This document shows, in pieces, positions 25,955-39,100 of a DNA stretch of 64,000 nt. The stretch is taken from positions 131,667,353-131,731,352 of the forward strand of contig NC_092860.1 of the NCBI RefSeq assembly GCF_032062135.1, in the 5' to 3' direction. Under the pieces are notes generated by a model. It was not told the DNA's origin and searched no databases. It saw only the letters and a list, made by a program, of their open reading frames with translations. This stretch comes from Pyxicephalus adspersus (Eukaryota > Chordata > Amphibia > Anura > Pyxicephalidae). The stretch's first letter is position 1. Each line of letters begins with the position of its first letter. Position numbers and translations under genes: made by a program.

Positions 25955-26779
25955 AGAAAGACTAGAGTAACCATGTGTTGGGATAGCATTGGTGGCCTGA
26001 CAGATATGAGCTGTGTGACCAAACTGTGTAAATCTTAGACGTGAATAGGCATCAGTACAATTCTTTTTAAAAAGGTAAAAGGGCTCCCTTAAATGTATTT
26101 AACCTATGACTTTAGATGAGTGATCCATTTCAGGTTTTATATAAGTTGGTACTCCCTGCATTGAATCCAGGGAGCCTTTCATGTGTGGTGCACACTGGTC
26201 CATGGCTTAGACCACCAGAAAAAGAGAATGAGTGGCCCTTGTAATGTCTGAATGGAAACCTAAAGTGTATGGAATGCATGGATAAATGTATATTAATATG
26301 TCCCACTGAATAAGTCAATGATTTAGTAATAATGATAGAGTTACCAACATATTGCATGAAATGTGCTTTAGGTTAGCCCATTACAATGTGGATTATTATA
26401 GTTAGCTGTCTGCAATATTGATTTTAGTGAAATGAGTTTTTCAATCTCTGTATACATGTATATGTGCGCCTCTTCTGGATCCATTCAACACCATTGTCCT
26501 CACTGGCTGCAAAGTCCCACTCAATGTTATCCCTTCCTGCTCTGGTCATTTGACATTTTGAAATCTCTTTTACTTACTCATATCTCCTAACTCTTGGACA
26601 TACAGAAGAAGGACTAAAATATATTGGCAAATGGCCCACTCATGCCATGACCCACGACCAGAAAAAAGCAAAATGCAAAAAATGATGGGTATACCAACAA
26701 GTGCTTTTTTACAACTACTTTTCCTTTTTGTTATCTTTTTAAAAAACTAATTGAAATGGATAAAAGTTATCCCATATAC

Positions 26780-26905
26780 ATTTGTTAAGAGGTGTATATA
26801 TCCACCCAAAGAGGACAGCTGAGAAGCAAAGAGGGACAGAAGGACTTGGATCTGACATAAGGACAATCCCCCCAAATTAGGGGTGGTTGGGAGGTTTAGC
26901 TTATT
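26780..26905. repeat. Probable dispersed repeat fragment
   Basis: AAAGAGGGACAGAAGGAC and CCCCCCAAATTAGGGG...GGTTGGGAGGT match the flavour of a common anuran dispersed repeat. This is recognition from memory only. Confidence 0.35.
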
Positions 26906-28133
26906 GTTTGTAATGTAGTAAAATATATCACAAAAACCTTCGTAGACTCTCACACTGATCAGCAAAGATATTGATGAAACCAAAGACTGGCAAGTAAAGG
27001 TTTTGTAGATTTTTCCTGTTCCTTCAGTAATACACATACGGCATATAGTGGAAGAGATCCATGGCCCACCAGCAGGTTTCCAGGAAAATCACCTACAAAA
27101 TTGCCAGTTTAGCTTTTTCTCACTCTTGTCTCTGGAGACATGCCGTGCTTTTAGGGTAATTTTCCTGCGCACACATTTTGTATCTGTGATTGGTTAATAA
27201 ATGCCTGGAGTTCTGAGCTATTCCGATGGCTTCTTCAATGATGGATAATAGAGCCATTGATATATTGTGACAGGTATAACACTGAATGCTACTAAACAAG
27301 GCCTATGCTTCAGACATGACAATGAAAATATTAATAATTCTAAATGTACACTCATCAGCTAAATGTAAACCTTAATAATAACCTGTGATATAACACTTAA
27401 TATGTAATTATTCTTTTATAATATTTTATAATCTGTGGCTCTAATTAGAATAATACCCTTTCCTGGTTTAGATGCTGCTATAGGGTATCAGGATTCTGCA
27501 ATCACAGAATTGCATCACCTGTGTACTTCTCTGGATTTAAATTTTACATTAAAATGTCTCTTTCACAGCAAATGTAGCTTGTGGTTAGGTCCTTCCAGAA
27601 TCATCACCCCCCAGCCTCTGGAATTAGCTTATTTTCACTCTCATAGGACCATGCACTAAGCCTAAAATCACATTACATGCAGCCTGTTACATGAAGCGTG
27701 GCATCCCCAGAACATCTCTGGTTGTGTGAACATGTGTCTTAATGTTAATACTTTTTTATGTACTTCAATATAACAGCTGCATCAGTCTTTAGTATGAAAT
27801 GAACTTTTACAGTTTATTGAGGTACAATCTCAGAAATGGCAGCAAATAAGAAAAAAGATTGACAGCTTTGCTGCCATATGCTATGCTTGACAACTATAGC
27901 CCCAAATGTTTGCTAAAATACTTCTAGTTAACCCAGTTCCCTGCTGATACATATTTTTCTTAAATTGTATCTATGAACATCTAATGAATGACATATTCCT
28001 AAATAGTAATGTTCCTTCAGAACAAACCTTCACTGACCTTTGTAGCTGTAGTAAAGAGGAAATGTGGAGTAATTCATCCTCATTGAGGATCGTAACAAAC
28101 AGTTAGGTAGTGTGTCTAATTTTAAGACACTTT

Positions 28134-28351
28134 GGGCCTGATTTATTAAAGCTCTCCAAGGCTGGAGAGGATACATTTTCATCAGTGAAGCTGGGTGATC
28201 CAGTGATCCAGCAAACTTGGAATAGATCTTGCCCAGGATTCAAAACATTTCCTGACTTTTAGAAAATCCATTCCAAGTTTTCTAGATCACCCAGCTTCAC
28301 TGATGAAAGTGTATCCTCTCCAGCCTTGGAGAGCTTTATTAAATCAGGCCC
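28134..28351. mobile_element. Foldback MITE family B, well-preserved copy
   Basis: It runs from GGGCCTGATTTATTAAAGC to GCTTTATTAAATCAGGCCC. The two ~95-bp arms are almost perfectly complementary (CTCTCCAAGGCTGGAGAGGA against TCCTCTCCAGCCTTGGAGAG). It is flanked by TTT on both sides (28131-28133 and 28352-28354). An internal 8-bp duplication, TGATCCAG, occurs in the left arm. There is no coding content. Confidence 0.92.
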
Positions 28352-28380
28352 TTTGACTGTTTATTTTGGAAATGAATTGA

Positions 28381-28571
28381 CCCTGTGCAAGGGATATTTT
28401 AATTAGTGAATAAGGTGGCACTCCACTGACTTTAACCATCCAATCAAAAATCAAAATCTTGTTCCTTGCACATATTTAGGCATTACTTGTAAAATTAATT
28501 TTCCCCGTATTCACTAGGCTAAGTCAAATAATTCACTTTGCTATGTAAGCAGCCTTTAGTAAATCAATCCC
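28381..28571 (-). repeat. Dispersed repeat (GATTTACTAAA family)
   Basis: On the minus strand it starts GGGATTGATTTACTAAAGGC, then GCAAAGTGAATTATTTG, and later GATTGGATGGTTAAAGTCAG. It is related to 16081-16250 and 49266-49385. It sits about 30 bp from foldback MITEs on each side. Confidence 0.55.
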
Positions 28572-28600
28572 TTTATCTCAATTTGCTTTCTCCCATTAAT

Positions 28601-28821
28601 GGGCCTGATTTTACAAAGCTCTCCAAAACTGAAGATACACTTTCATCAGTGAATCTGGGTTATACAGCAAACCTGGAATGGTTCTGGTCTAGGATTAAAA
28701 ATATTCGCTAACAAATAGCAAATGACTTTTAGGAAATCCACTCCATGTTTGCTGGATCACCCAGGTTCATTGAAGATAGTGTATATTCTCCAGCCATGGA
28801 GAGCTTTAACAAATCAGGCCC
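28601..28821. mobile_element. Foldback MITE family B
   Basis: It runs from GGGCCTGATTTTACAAAGC to GCTTTAACAAATCAGGCCC, with complementary arms (GAATGGTTCTGG / inverted CCACTCCATG region) and an AAT flank on both sides. It is more diverged than 28134-28351 and less than 16590-16789. Confidence 0.9.
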
Positions 28822-30627
28822 AATGGCTTGAAAGCCCGCTAATATAAAACATAACAACTGCCAAGTCAGCAGAGTAAGATAAAGCTGCTGTAAATCCGAC
28901 GACAAACCTGTCAGAGGGCATTCTTAATGATGCATTGATCCACAATACCTGCAGCTGCATGGGTGAATGAGGGCTTTTTTACTGCGGGTTAAAAATATGT
29001 AAATACTTGAATATCTAAAACCTGAAAAAAGGGGTACATTTAAAGTATGTACACCCAAACACTAATATCACATATAAACTTTTCCCTACCTGGTGATCCT
29101 ACTGTTAGGGTGCTTGTTCAACCACTATGCGTTATAGGATGAGGAAGCTCTACCTCTGTCTGCCAACTATGCTCTGACATTGTCACCTTATCACATGGGC
29201 TCCCAATATGGACTACTAGTGGCCATAAAAATATACATTAGACAGGTATGGTCCACTGTTGTCACCATCAAAAACCCATCATGGACATGTAACTATCAAT
29301 GAAGTGCATGTAGGCGTTAAGGCAACTAGGCTGCAGTAGATCATTAGCACTGAGCTGCAAAACAAAGTATTTTTATGACAATTCTTTATGATACATAGTG
29401 CTTTACTAAATGTGGTTCAGTTACTACAAATTTTATTGTCTCCTTAGCATAATAAATTATAAACATAGTACTTATTTGTTAAAAATAAAAAAAGGCCTGT
29501 GGTATTAAACAAGACAAGGGTGACTTGGCTGATGGCTCTCTGCATTCCAGTGTACGTACTATTTATGGCGTGCTTATGTATTCCCTTATCACATTAGCAA
29601 GCCAGTGAAGGTATCAATTGTAATTAGTCACACTAATAGTTCTGTGAGATGCAGCAATGTGAGTGCTTAAAATATCATGTCTTTAGCCAACTATCTGATG
29701 TTTAATAGTCAAAAAAAAAAAAAAACAAGAGAACCACAAAGTGATGATTTCCTTTAAAATTAATTGAAAGGACGGAGAGTCTCGGAGCGAGAAGGTAACA
29801 TCTGCGTGTATTTGGGCAGATTATGGATGTTTTTGGTGATCTCACAAAATATAGTGCTTCTCCTTTCAGTTCTACTTAGCATATGCATTAGGCATTTTAT
29901 ATCACACGTCAGAAGGAAGTTTGGAAGTAATGCTTGAGGAGCAATAAACTCTGAGGCTTAGTCAGGTATAATAAATAATGGCACGATAAAATCCTCTATT
30001 TGGTCAATCTATCCATCTATTTCTTTATCTATCACTATTATATTTTCATCATAATAATTATTATTAATAGTGATAGTATTAGTATATTAGATTCTTGTCA
30101 CGCACTGTAAATCAAGTGAAATTACAAATTATATTGGCCGGTTGTTTAATGGCCACCTGTACTGAGGGAAATGAAGGATGGAGGATATCATTGCTGACCT
30201 CCTTTGGATAGTTGTTGGGCTGTCATGCAAATCCTTTAGTTTCAATATGTTCTGAGTCAAGGATCTGAAACGAGCATGCAGATTAGAAATTCTGACCACT
30301 AACTGCAAACTTATTCTGATTAGAGGTTTAGGAAATACCGAGGCTTAAAACAACCAGACAGCCAGAGCTCAGAAAAAATATTATATATATATAAGGAAGG
30401 AGAAAAGGAAGGACACTGCCAACCAAAAGGCCAAAGGCTTCAAATCCAGATGACAATTGAAGCACCTGGTCAGAGGTTCAGAAAAGGGAACCCTATACAG
30501 CCCTGTTGCTCAATCAGAAGCCTAAATACTACATGTGAACTTAATGTAGATACTTTGAGTATGAGAAAATAAGGAGATCAGAGAAGTCATGTGGTTATTA
30601 GACTGAAATCTGATGGCTCCGACCACA
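28822..30627. other. AT-rich sequence, one enhancer-like block, no gene
   Basis: 29520-29690 is listed as a candidate regulatory block. A poly-A run is at 29711-29724. 29765-29800 has the small inverted repeat TCTCGGAGCGAGA. No exon was seen. Confidence 0.4.
29520..29690. promoter_or_regulatory. Candidate conserved non-coding block
   Basis: CTTATCACATTAGCAAGCC and TCAATTGTAATTAGTCACAC give several GATA- and homeodomain-type sites in about 60 bp without simple-repeat character. This is inference from motif density only. Confidence 0.18.
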
Positions 30628-31395
30628 TTAGTAGTATGTCCACAGTCATTGCAATAACCCTATAGTATGTTCCATGACATGTATCTGACCCACTCCTGTT
30701 AATGTTTGTACTAATTCATCATTACTTTAACAATGTCTGCAGTCCCTAAGAACCTTCTGAAAGATGGCTTAAGCCTCAGATTATCTTCTTTATAATGTCA
30801 ATAGTAACTGAGAACCTTTTGTATGATGTCTGCAGTCTATAGCATCTCCTGTACAATGTACACAGTCTTAGGTCATCTCCTGAACGATATCCACAGTCTT
30901 AGATCATCTTCTGAATGATGTCCACAGTCCTGCCCCATCTTCTGTACGATGTCCACAGTCCTGGGNNNNNNNNNNNNNNNNNNNNNNNNNNNNNNNNNNN
31001 NNNNNNNNNNNNNNNNNNNNNNNNNNNNNNNNNNNNNNNNNNNNNNNNNNNNNNNNNNNNNNNNNNNNNNNNNNNNNNNNNNNNNNNNNNNNNNNNNNNN
31101 NNNNNNNNNNNNNNNNNNNNNNNNNNNNNNNNNNNNNNNNNNNNNNNNNNNNNNNNNNNNNNNNNNNNNNNNNNNNNNNNNNNNNNNNNNNNNNNNATTT
31201 CCACAGTCTTGGGCCATCTTCTATATGATGTCCACAGTCTCAGACCATCTACTCTACAAATTGGCAAACTTTAACTATCTGCTGTACAACAATCTCAGTT
31301 CCTGACCACTTTCTGTACATTGTCAGTAGTATCTGACCATCTCTTGTACAATCTTCACAATCTCAGGCAATCCCCTGTACGATGTCCAAATCCAC
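30628..31395. repeat. 31-bp minisatellite, divergent at edges, interrupted by gap
   Basis: Units such as TGTACGATGTCCACAGTCCTG plus a CCCCATCTTC end repeat every 31 bp. Units next to the gap (30842-30965 and 31197-31245) are very similar to one another. Outer units (30630-30800 and 31250-31395) are recognisable only by GATGTC / CAGTC spacing. This gradient is typical of arrays homogenised in the centre by unequal exchange. All four ORFs across it contain unknown residues and are artefacts. Confidence 0.88.
30966..31196. other. Assembly gap (231 Ns)
   Basis: The run of N lies inside the 31-bp minisatellite, so the true array length is unknown and probably differs from the 231 bases shown. Confidence 1.
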
Positions 31396-33599
31396 ATATG
31401 AGTACGATACTCCCTCTTTTCAATTTTTTGTCTTGGGTAGAAACTGGCCACACATCCATCTAGGTTTGAGTGGATCTTTTGTACACATGACTTCAGAATT
31501 TTTGTTCACTATCTATGTCTGCTAAAATAAATAAAAAAATAAAATATGTCAGCTGTTGATATTTTTTTACTTCAGGTCACACTTTTTATTAAATCAAAAA
31601 TCAGTTAAAAGAGAAAATTGTCCTAGTTGTGTTAAGCCTTAGACCATATCTTGAGGTATTTTTCAGTGTTCTGTAGCATTACATGTGCTGGTAATTATAT
31701 GAGGTCCTTTAGCATCCTTAGGGTCCCTATGTGAAGCCTATTTTATCTATTAATTGGACCACCACTGAGCTTTAATATATAACAAGGGAACCACCAATAA
31801 CAAGAAATTGCTTATTCTGACCCCTTTTTGTACCTTAGGACAAAGGAAGGGTAGGACTGTATATGTTAACAGGACTTTGATTTTCTTAAGTGGATTGACA
31901 TAGTAAGGCAGCTTTTTGTCTATTAGGTGATGCTGAGGACCTTCAATTCTAACTCCAAATATCATGTAATTAAATAATATGATTTATTTTAGGATATTGG
32001 CTGAGCAACTAGTACAGCGTTTATTCATTTACCAATAAAAAAAAAAGATAGGCTGAACTAAAAGTAATCATCCCTGCTATGGCCAAACAGAACAGAATTT
32101 CCTATTGTCCAAATCAAAAAATCTAAAAGAACCTCAGAAAAATAAAGGGAACACCCCTTAACATGGGGAGTCTTATAACTTCTCATCATACTTCATATGG
32201 GATTCTGTCCTACAGGTTGTTCTCTCTAACAACAGATTTAGGTATATATGAAATAATGCAAATTAACATTTTTGTATATAAAAGGATAACTGTCTGGCTT
32301 TTGTTTTGTAAATTTAAATTGAAATTGGACATCTGTTAAAAATGTATGTTTCAGCACTCAAAAAAAGAGCATTTGTGTTTAAAGTTTTATATTATTACAA
32401 AATTTTGTTGAGCCACCTGATGCAGCTTTTTGTTATGGGTGGCAACAATGCTGCACTACTACGGAATTTAGTTGCCACTCATATGTAGCTTATGTCTGTT
32501 TGTACAATTCTGGAATAGACAATATTGCAGATTAAGTATTATCAGTGCTAGTCTAACCCGCATCTGGCCTCACATAGTCCTGCCCACTGCTTTCTGGATT
32601 GGCTGCACTGACACTGGTGCTGAATCCCACCCACTGGGAGCTGCAGTGTCTGGGAGGGCAAGCATGTGCAGTCAATGCATTAGGATGTGTCCTATTCAAG
32701 TAAGGTAAAGGAAGTAGTTTACTGTTTATTGGGCTTGTACATCAAATAGTAATTTGTTATAATACTTCATAAGACAGAAATCTTTGAGCAGGCCCTGTAT
32801 TGCAAGGAGTCATTATAAACAAGATGTTCTTGTTCTAGGTCCTGAGTGATTAAAAGCAGAAAGGTTTGCATACATTTTAAATAGGCCTTGAATTGCTTTT
32901 GGCTGGTTGTGACATACAAATGTATGGTCACATAAATGGAAAAGAATGAAAAGAATAGTAATTGGGCAGAGTTTTCAAATACCTTAATGCTGGAATGAAA
33001 TATTCCCAATTATTGCATTAGATGATCAAATTTTGTTTCACTGGAAAAAAAATCTCAATGCAATTTGGGACTTTTGTTTGCTGTACTCTTGTAGCAATAT
33101 GATTCAATGCTTGTTCCTAATGGTAAACACTGCAGACAGAACCATGCATACAGCTCCGATCATAATGGACACAGAAGGCAATTCTCTTCACCTTTATAAA
33201 AGAACATAGTGGAACGTAACTGCTGCAGTGAACATTCTGAAAGCACCTACAATGGAAAGTATTAAATATTTTCCAAGCATATTATGCCATAATGTTTATA
33301 GCGCTCTGCCTAATATAAAGCACAGTTGGGCTTAATTAGAAAGTGATTGTACTATCTATCACAAACTTGCATTAGGCATCTGGATGTCATGAGCATAAAA
33401 GTGAATGGGTAGTTACAATTATATCATTTTTTCTATTCCTTTAGACTATATAAATTTAACATAATATATTACGGCGCCTACTTTTTGTGGAGCCAACCAG
33501 TGGAATTATTTTACATGATGGGTAAGTCTTGCTTTTTTACATATAGTCTTGGTCCAATCACAACTATTCTTTTAGTTTACCTGAAATGTTAAATCTTTT
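31396..33599. other. AT-rich sequence without supported gene
   Basis: 32541-32700 is a locally less AT-rich patch, possibly an old repeat. 33280-33420 has homeodomain-like motifs (GGCTTAATTAGAAAGTGATTG). No exon was recognised. Confidence 0.4.
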
Positions 33600-34195
33600 A
33601 ATACAGCATGGACCTGATTTACCAAAAAGGAAAATGCTATTAGGCCTTTTGCAGCCACTTGCTTGCTTTTCACCTTTTCACACCTATGTAATCCTTTAGG
33701 CCCCTTGTGCGGTAGCAACCCGCTGCTGTTGGTTGCTCTTTGCCACTCATTCCAATATTGTGTAGTTTAGCCCTGAGGTTGTTGTGTCAACCACAATTGA
33801 CCCTCAACCATACTCAACCTTTGTGTCACGGGGTTCAGTGTGGTTGGGGTTGCAGTGATGTGGTTCAATGTTTTTAGAAATTTGATGGAAAAAGATGAAT
33901 TAGGCCCTTCCTTTCTCAGTCTTCCAGCAACAACCAACTGCTTCCAACCACTTTCCAACCACTGTTGAAGTTGCATTCAAGTCAATAAAAATGGCTGGCC
34001 GCTCAAACTTGGCCAAAAGCAACATGTTGAATTCGGCAATCGCAGCTCCAACCCTACAACTGTACCTCAACCCCAGCCACCTAAACAAAGTGGTTCCCAA
34101 TCACTCCCATTCAGTTGAATAGAAGCAGTTGGGAATCGGTTGAGTTTGCAGCAAACCACTGTGGTTATGTTCAGATCTGAAATAGGCTCTAAAGT
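33600..34195. repeat. Probable dispersed repeat with internal inverted segments
   Basis: The stretch is rich in CAACCAACTG / CAACCACTTTCC motifs. It holds the hairpin TTCCCAATCACTCCC...TTGGGAA (34094-34135) with the palindrome ATTCAGTTGAAT at its centre. The style matches frog dispersed repeats, but no second copy is in the window. The 69- and 66-codon minus frames are not credible genes. Confidence 0.35.
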
Positions 34196-35594
34196 GTATG
34201 TAAACCCTAAAAATGACCTTTTTCTTGTTTGATGAAGTAGAGAGCTCTATGCTCCTTATGTAACAACTATTAATGGATGTTGCTCTTCTTGATGGTTTTA
34301 CCTTCTGGTGGTTAGTAAAAAAAAGTTAAATCCAGAGTGGTAAGTGTCATGGTCTGGTAGGAAAGCAATTTTAGAGTCAATATTACCATTGGCCAAGTAA
34401 TAGCTGATGCTGCTACAAAGGTTCAGATAAGTCTTGTTGTATGGTCACCACGTTCTATCCATGTGTTTCTTCTGTGCTCTGGTGTTGTCGCCTGTCTCAA
34501 TGGTAACATTTCAACACACATTAAACAGTCGTGATATTTTGATATCATTATCAGGAAACTTGCTCTTAAAAAAATAGCATGCAACCATCAATCAATTACA
34601 AGCAAATGGCCTACATGCCAATAACAGCCCTGATACCTAAAGGTTAAAAAACTATTATTATATTTGAGCAATTGTTTAAAATAGTATATTCTTTATATAT
34701 CATTCCATTTGGGTTTGCATGTACTTTATTTTACAAACAGTTTGTTGTACAGTTTTAGAATTGCCAGTCACCATGCACTTTTATTATTTTTCGGAAGATC
34801 CAGGGAACGCTGGATATTTTTAGTCTGTATTTTTTGTGCTAGATCAGCTCAGCCTTCTTGCCCTTCATACTAGATTAGCCTGTATCAGTCTTGCAATCCG
34901 CAGCACATCATAACTAACACCATCTCTCAAGCAATTGTGCCGTATTGAGGTGAGCTTTTGTAATAGAGGAGACCTATAATAGTGGTTAAGAAAATACTCA
35001 TTCACAGCTTCCGTGTTGTGAATGGCTCCCTATACTGCAGTACTGCATTAGTTTATGAGAGCTGCTTTCTCTAATTTAAAAGCTGCCTTATCACTGAGTC
35101 TCATCTAAATACAGACATTAAAAGATATCTCTGCTGTTCCTTTATCTCCAGATTTAAAAAGTAAAGTACAATAAGAAGTGTTTTTATGTCTTTTTCCAAT
35201 TAAAAAGCATTGAGACTTTTTTTCTTGTATTTAATCTTTAGGCATTTTATTTAATAGATACAATCATACAGAACTATATGTTTAATTGTTTCTTGAAGGA
35301 AAAAAAAAAGAAATAAAAGTGTTTTCATTTAAATAACACTGGCAGATCTTTCGTATCGCCTTTTGCATTTTTATTTTAACATTAAGGAATAACAATGATT
35401 GTATATCCAAAAATGTTTCAAATAGTTTATTGTAATTGTTTTTTTAATGCAAATTTTAGACGTTAATCTGCAATTGTGCTTAACATACTAGGTTTGTTCA
35501 GTAAGGCTATAAGGGCAACGTGCAAAATAAACATTATTCCAAAGCAAGGCAACCATGACCTAATCATTGATTTGACTGTGGGGTACAAGTGAAA
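34196..35594. other. AT-rich sequence, one weak enhancer-like block
   Basis: No gene was seen. 34990-35160 is listed separately. Confidence 0.4.
34990..35160. promoter_or_regulatory. Candidate conserved non-coding block (GATA-type sites)
   Basis: GCCTTATCACTGAG, AAAAGATATCTCTG and CCTTTATCTCCAG supply three GATA-type sites within ~60 bp, next to ATTAGTTTATGAGAGCTGC. This is a motif judgement only. Confidence 0.17.
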
Positions 35595-35905
35595 CTAACC
35601 TTGCTATACTCACCTGCCCCTATTCCAATGCAGGTGCCGCCATCTTCTTTCTTCTTCTCTTCTTATTTTTGATCTTTGGCCGCCATATGACATAACTCCC
35701 ATGCACCTGTTCCTTTAGTTCTGGGAAAGCCGGGATTGTTGGGTATTCTGGGAACACCCAGAACAGCTCAGGGAGGTTACATGCAGGTAAGAATACTTAT
35801 TGCAGAAGGAACATTGCCTGTACCTTTCTGCAATATTGGTCTGCCTGATCCATACAAAAATGTTTAAACGTGGAACTTTAGTTACTTTAAAGCAGAACCT
35901 AAAAG
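35595..35905. repeat. Dispersed repeat with GCCGCCAT core and TTTAAAGC end
   Basis: GGTGCCGCCATCTTCTTTC, GGGTATTCTGGGAACACCC and ATTGCCTGTACCTTTCTGCA, ending ACTTTAAAGCAGAACC, resemble a common frog repeat. Its TTTAAAGCGGAAC-type terminus also appears at 42938 and (inverted) near 60715. Confidence 0.5.
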
Positions 35906-35954
35906 TAAAGAATTTGTGAGTAGGCATTTGTTTAATGCACAAAAATGAAACCTA

Positions 35955-36140
35955 AAATCCAAGGCTATGTTCACACTGGTAGCAGGAACAACAGTTCTTG
36001 TGTGGATCCTGGGGGCTGGCACCTTGCCAGCCACTCTGCTGTCCAAACCATTGCTCTGATTTTTAAAATGTTCAAACATTTGACACCACCCCATCTTATT
36101 CTTCATGGGCGGTCACAGGTAAGAGGCTACATGTACCGTC
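35955..36140. repeat. Probable dispersed repeat with hairpin core
   Basis: It starts GGCTATGTTCACACTGGTAG and holds the perfect hairpin GGCTGGCACCTTGCCAGCC (36014-36032). Its comparatively high GC contrasts with the neighbours. ORFs on both strands (97 and 74 codons) are unrecognised. Confidence 0.4.
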
Positions 36141-39100
36141 TCACCTGTGTAAGCAGTTCAGCAGTGTGGAGAAAGTGGTATTCCAGCCTTGCCATCAGAC
36201 TGAACAGTCTACCTACACAATTAACACTTAAACCCTAAAATGCCCTTTTATATCACCCCCTCCTTGTCCCTGCACTTTATACTTATAGTGAATCCACAGC
36301 TTCCCTCTCCCACTGTTTAAAACGTATTTTTTAAAACCAAATCTAAACTAAACTCCATAGTTTTTTTTTTTTTATCTGCACAATATTATTGCACTGGGAG
36401 CTTATGAATTCTTTAAGCACCAGAAAGGAAAGTTCTACTCTTATATGGTTTATATAGTGATATAAAATGTATGCATATGCATATTCAATGCAATTTATGT
36501 TTACAATTTGCAAAATCTTCAAAAAGGGAATTTATGATGTCTCCATGATGAGTATATATAAATAAATATTTTTTTAATACACAAAATCCAATGCAAGCTA
36601 GACTAGATCAGCTTTGGGTGTATAAACAATGTACTTTCCTGAGAAAAGGTGTAGCCAGACTGTCACATGGTTTAGTCACATTTACAAATTATTTGCAGGC
36701 ATAATAGAGATTCTGGTTGTACCCAGAATTTACCTGTTACAAGATCTATATCTGAGTGTCATTTATGTGGATAGCTGTGAACATAAGTCACACACTTCAT
36801 TCTTTCTTGAATATTTGTGTTTAGTGTTATAGAAGAACTGCAGGCTAATATTGGAAGAACAAAAATCAATCTTAAGTAAAGTCTTCATTGAAATACCACA
36901 AATGCTAGTTTAAATGAACCTTTTTTGTGTTAGCTTTCTACAACCCCCTGCATACTAGAAATCAGAAAGAGATTGGGATTCCCAGCACCATAAGGCAGGT
37001 ATTGCATACACAATGCATTCATTTTAACATGTTTTACTCAGTGGGGGTTGGAAAGTAAAGAATATGTGCATACTTAAATCTGAAACCAAGAAAACAAATT
37101 ACCATTTACCCAATTTAAATTAATATTAAATTAAATTTAAATTAAATTACCCAAGGTAGCAAGGATTGCTGATAGCTGGGGAATACTTACCTTATTTTTG
37201 GCTCCTGTTACTCCTTGCAGTATGTCTGGTCACACAAATATAGTCTTGCTGCCATTTTCTCTGATATTTTGCATGCAATGTAGGGACAGTGGTTCAACAT
37301 GCCAAGAGAAGATGAGAGTGAAGTAGAGTTCTGGCTGCTGGGGGAGTAAGGAAAGAGGTAAGTATCCATCTTCTTCAAACTACCCCTGGGCAAAGCAAAC
37401 ATTTAGGTGTAGAGGATGGAACTACTTATATTCCAGTTAGCAGGTAGACAGAAAGGAAATATAGAAGGATGCATTTCTTGAAAAGTGGTGTCATTCTCTA
37501 GCTATAAAGCACACACATGGGATGTATAAATCACAAGAGAGGATGAACAGCGTTAGTAATATTTGAGCAGGTAGAGCTATTACATATACAATGCATGCAT
37601 ATGTGTTTCAGTTCTATAATTAGCTATATAATGAATTCTCACCAGGCAAGGTTATGCATTAATAGCATTTTCAAGAAACAAAGACTGTTTTCCTGCTCCT
37701 TCTTGGATGGCTTTTTTTTTCTGTATTCCTTTCTTTGTTTGAACATATAAACCAGCAGACCATGATTCAATACAGCGGCCAAATATTGCAATGCGGTAGA
37801 AAATCTGGCCAAAACAAATCAAGTAAACAAGGAGATTTGTGTACCTATGCTAATAATGTATTATATTTAGTAGAGCAAGAATGTGCACTTAATAGCAGAA
37901 ACAAACGACTTCCCAGTAATACATAGGTGTGAACTGGTAATTTACCGACTTACTGATAATTGTAGTTCTGTTCATCCAGTTCTTCTAATGAGAATGACCT
38001 AACACCATGGTTGGTGATCTTACATCTTTTTCCACTGTAGTATAGCAATGCAGCTTGGATACCAACCCTATCCAACTTGTATTTGTTGTGTAGGTGGGAT
38101 GTCAAAAAAAAATCTCAGTATTTTTCACTATTAAAAAATCCAATTTCTTATTAAGCCTTTAAAAATACAGCTAATCAGGCTCAAGCCTGAATATAATGTT
38201 CAATGGGTAATGTGTATAAAGCACAGGCCAATGGTGAAATTGAGTTGATTCACATAGGAGCAGTTTATACTCCACATTTAAATTCAATCTTACAAATTAT
38301 CATGCAGCAAATATTTAAGTATTATACTGGTTGTTATTTATAAGTCTCACCAATAAACGCAGAATTGCTAATGATCAAAGGGGTTAAAAAAAATTTTTCA
38401 TGGCACTTTTTACTACCTTTCATGCTTTCCTGCGTCTGATGGGCCCACCTACCAAGGGATCCCCACATGCCAGCGCTACATACACCATCAATCCTAAAGC
38501 AGCCTGTTATTGGATAGTAACACATAAGTTCACAGATAAGTCCATTCCTGTACTTTTCTCACCTTTATACAAAGTTAAAATTTTTTGACCATCAAGTCTG
38601 GTTCAGAGTGATCACACTCCTAGTTCTGCTGTGCCTTAGATTACAAGAAGCTGTGGATCTATAAAAAAAAACATTAAAGAGTTGTCTTTTTTTTTAACTA
38701 TATTACTATAATTTTGGAACCATACTAAGAAAAATATGAAGGATGCCCTTTTACACCCCTCTGGACTTGGTTCCAATAAGTTATGCTGATCTATAAGTAT
38801 CTTTACCTTTGAAGTTACTGAGCATATGAGGATATTTGATTTCAGTCTGACTTCACATGCTCCATTCTTTTTATAGTTTGTTTACACAAATAGTATTACA
38901 GCCATGCGCTGCCTATTAAGATTGTCAGCAATGGCAGGCTTCTATATCTATCAGCATAAGTTGCCTTTAAGAAGCTTGGAAATGCTGACAACAATCACAA
39001 GAAATAAAAACTGAGTAAAGAAATGTTACCAAATGTGTAGGGATTTCAAGTTTTATTGCAGTCAACAATTTAAAGTTTATGTCATTACAAGTGACTGGGT

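Larger units (their letters stand above)
24526..28133. other. AT-rich sequence without supported gene
   Basis: It holds the inverted repeat at 25870-25954 and the repeat fragment at 26780-26905, both listed. 27170-27420 has enhancer-like texture (TGTGATTGGTTAATAAATG) but nothing decisive. Confidence 0.4.

Noticed and set aside
30873..31305. Four ORFs of 114-122 codons on both strands
   Set aside because: They run through the 231-N gap and the 31-bp minisatellite. Most residues are unknown.
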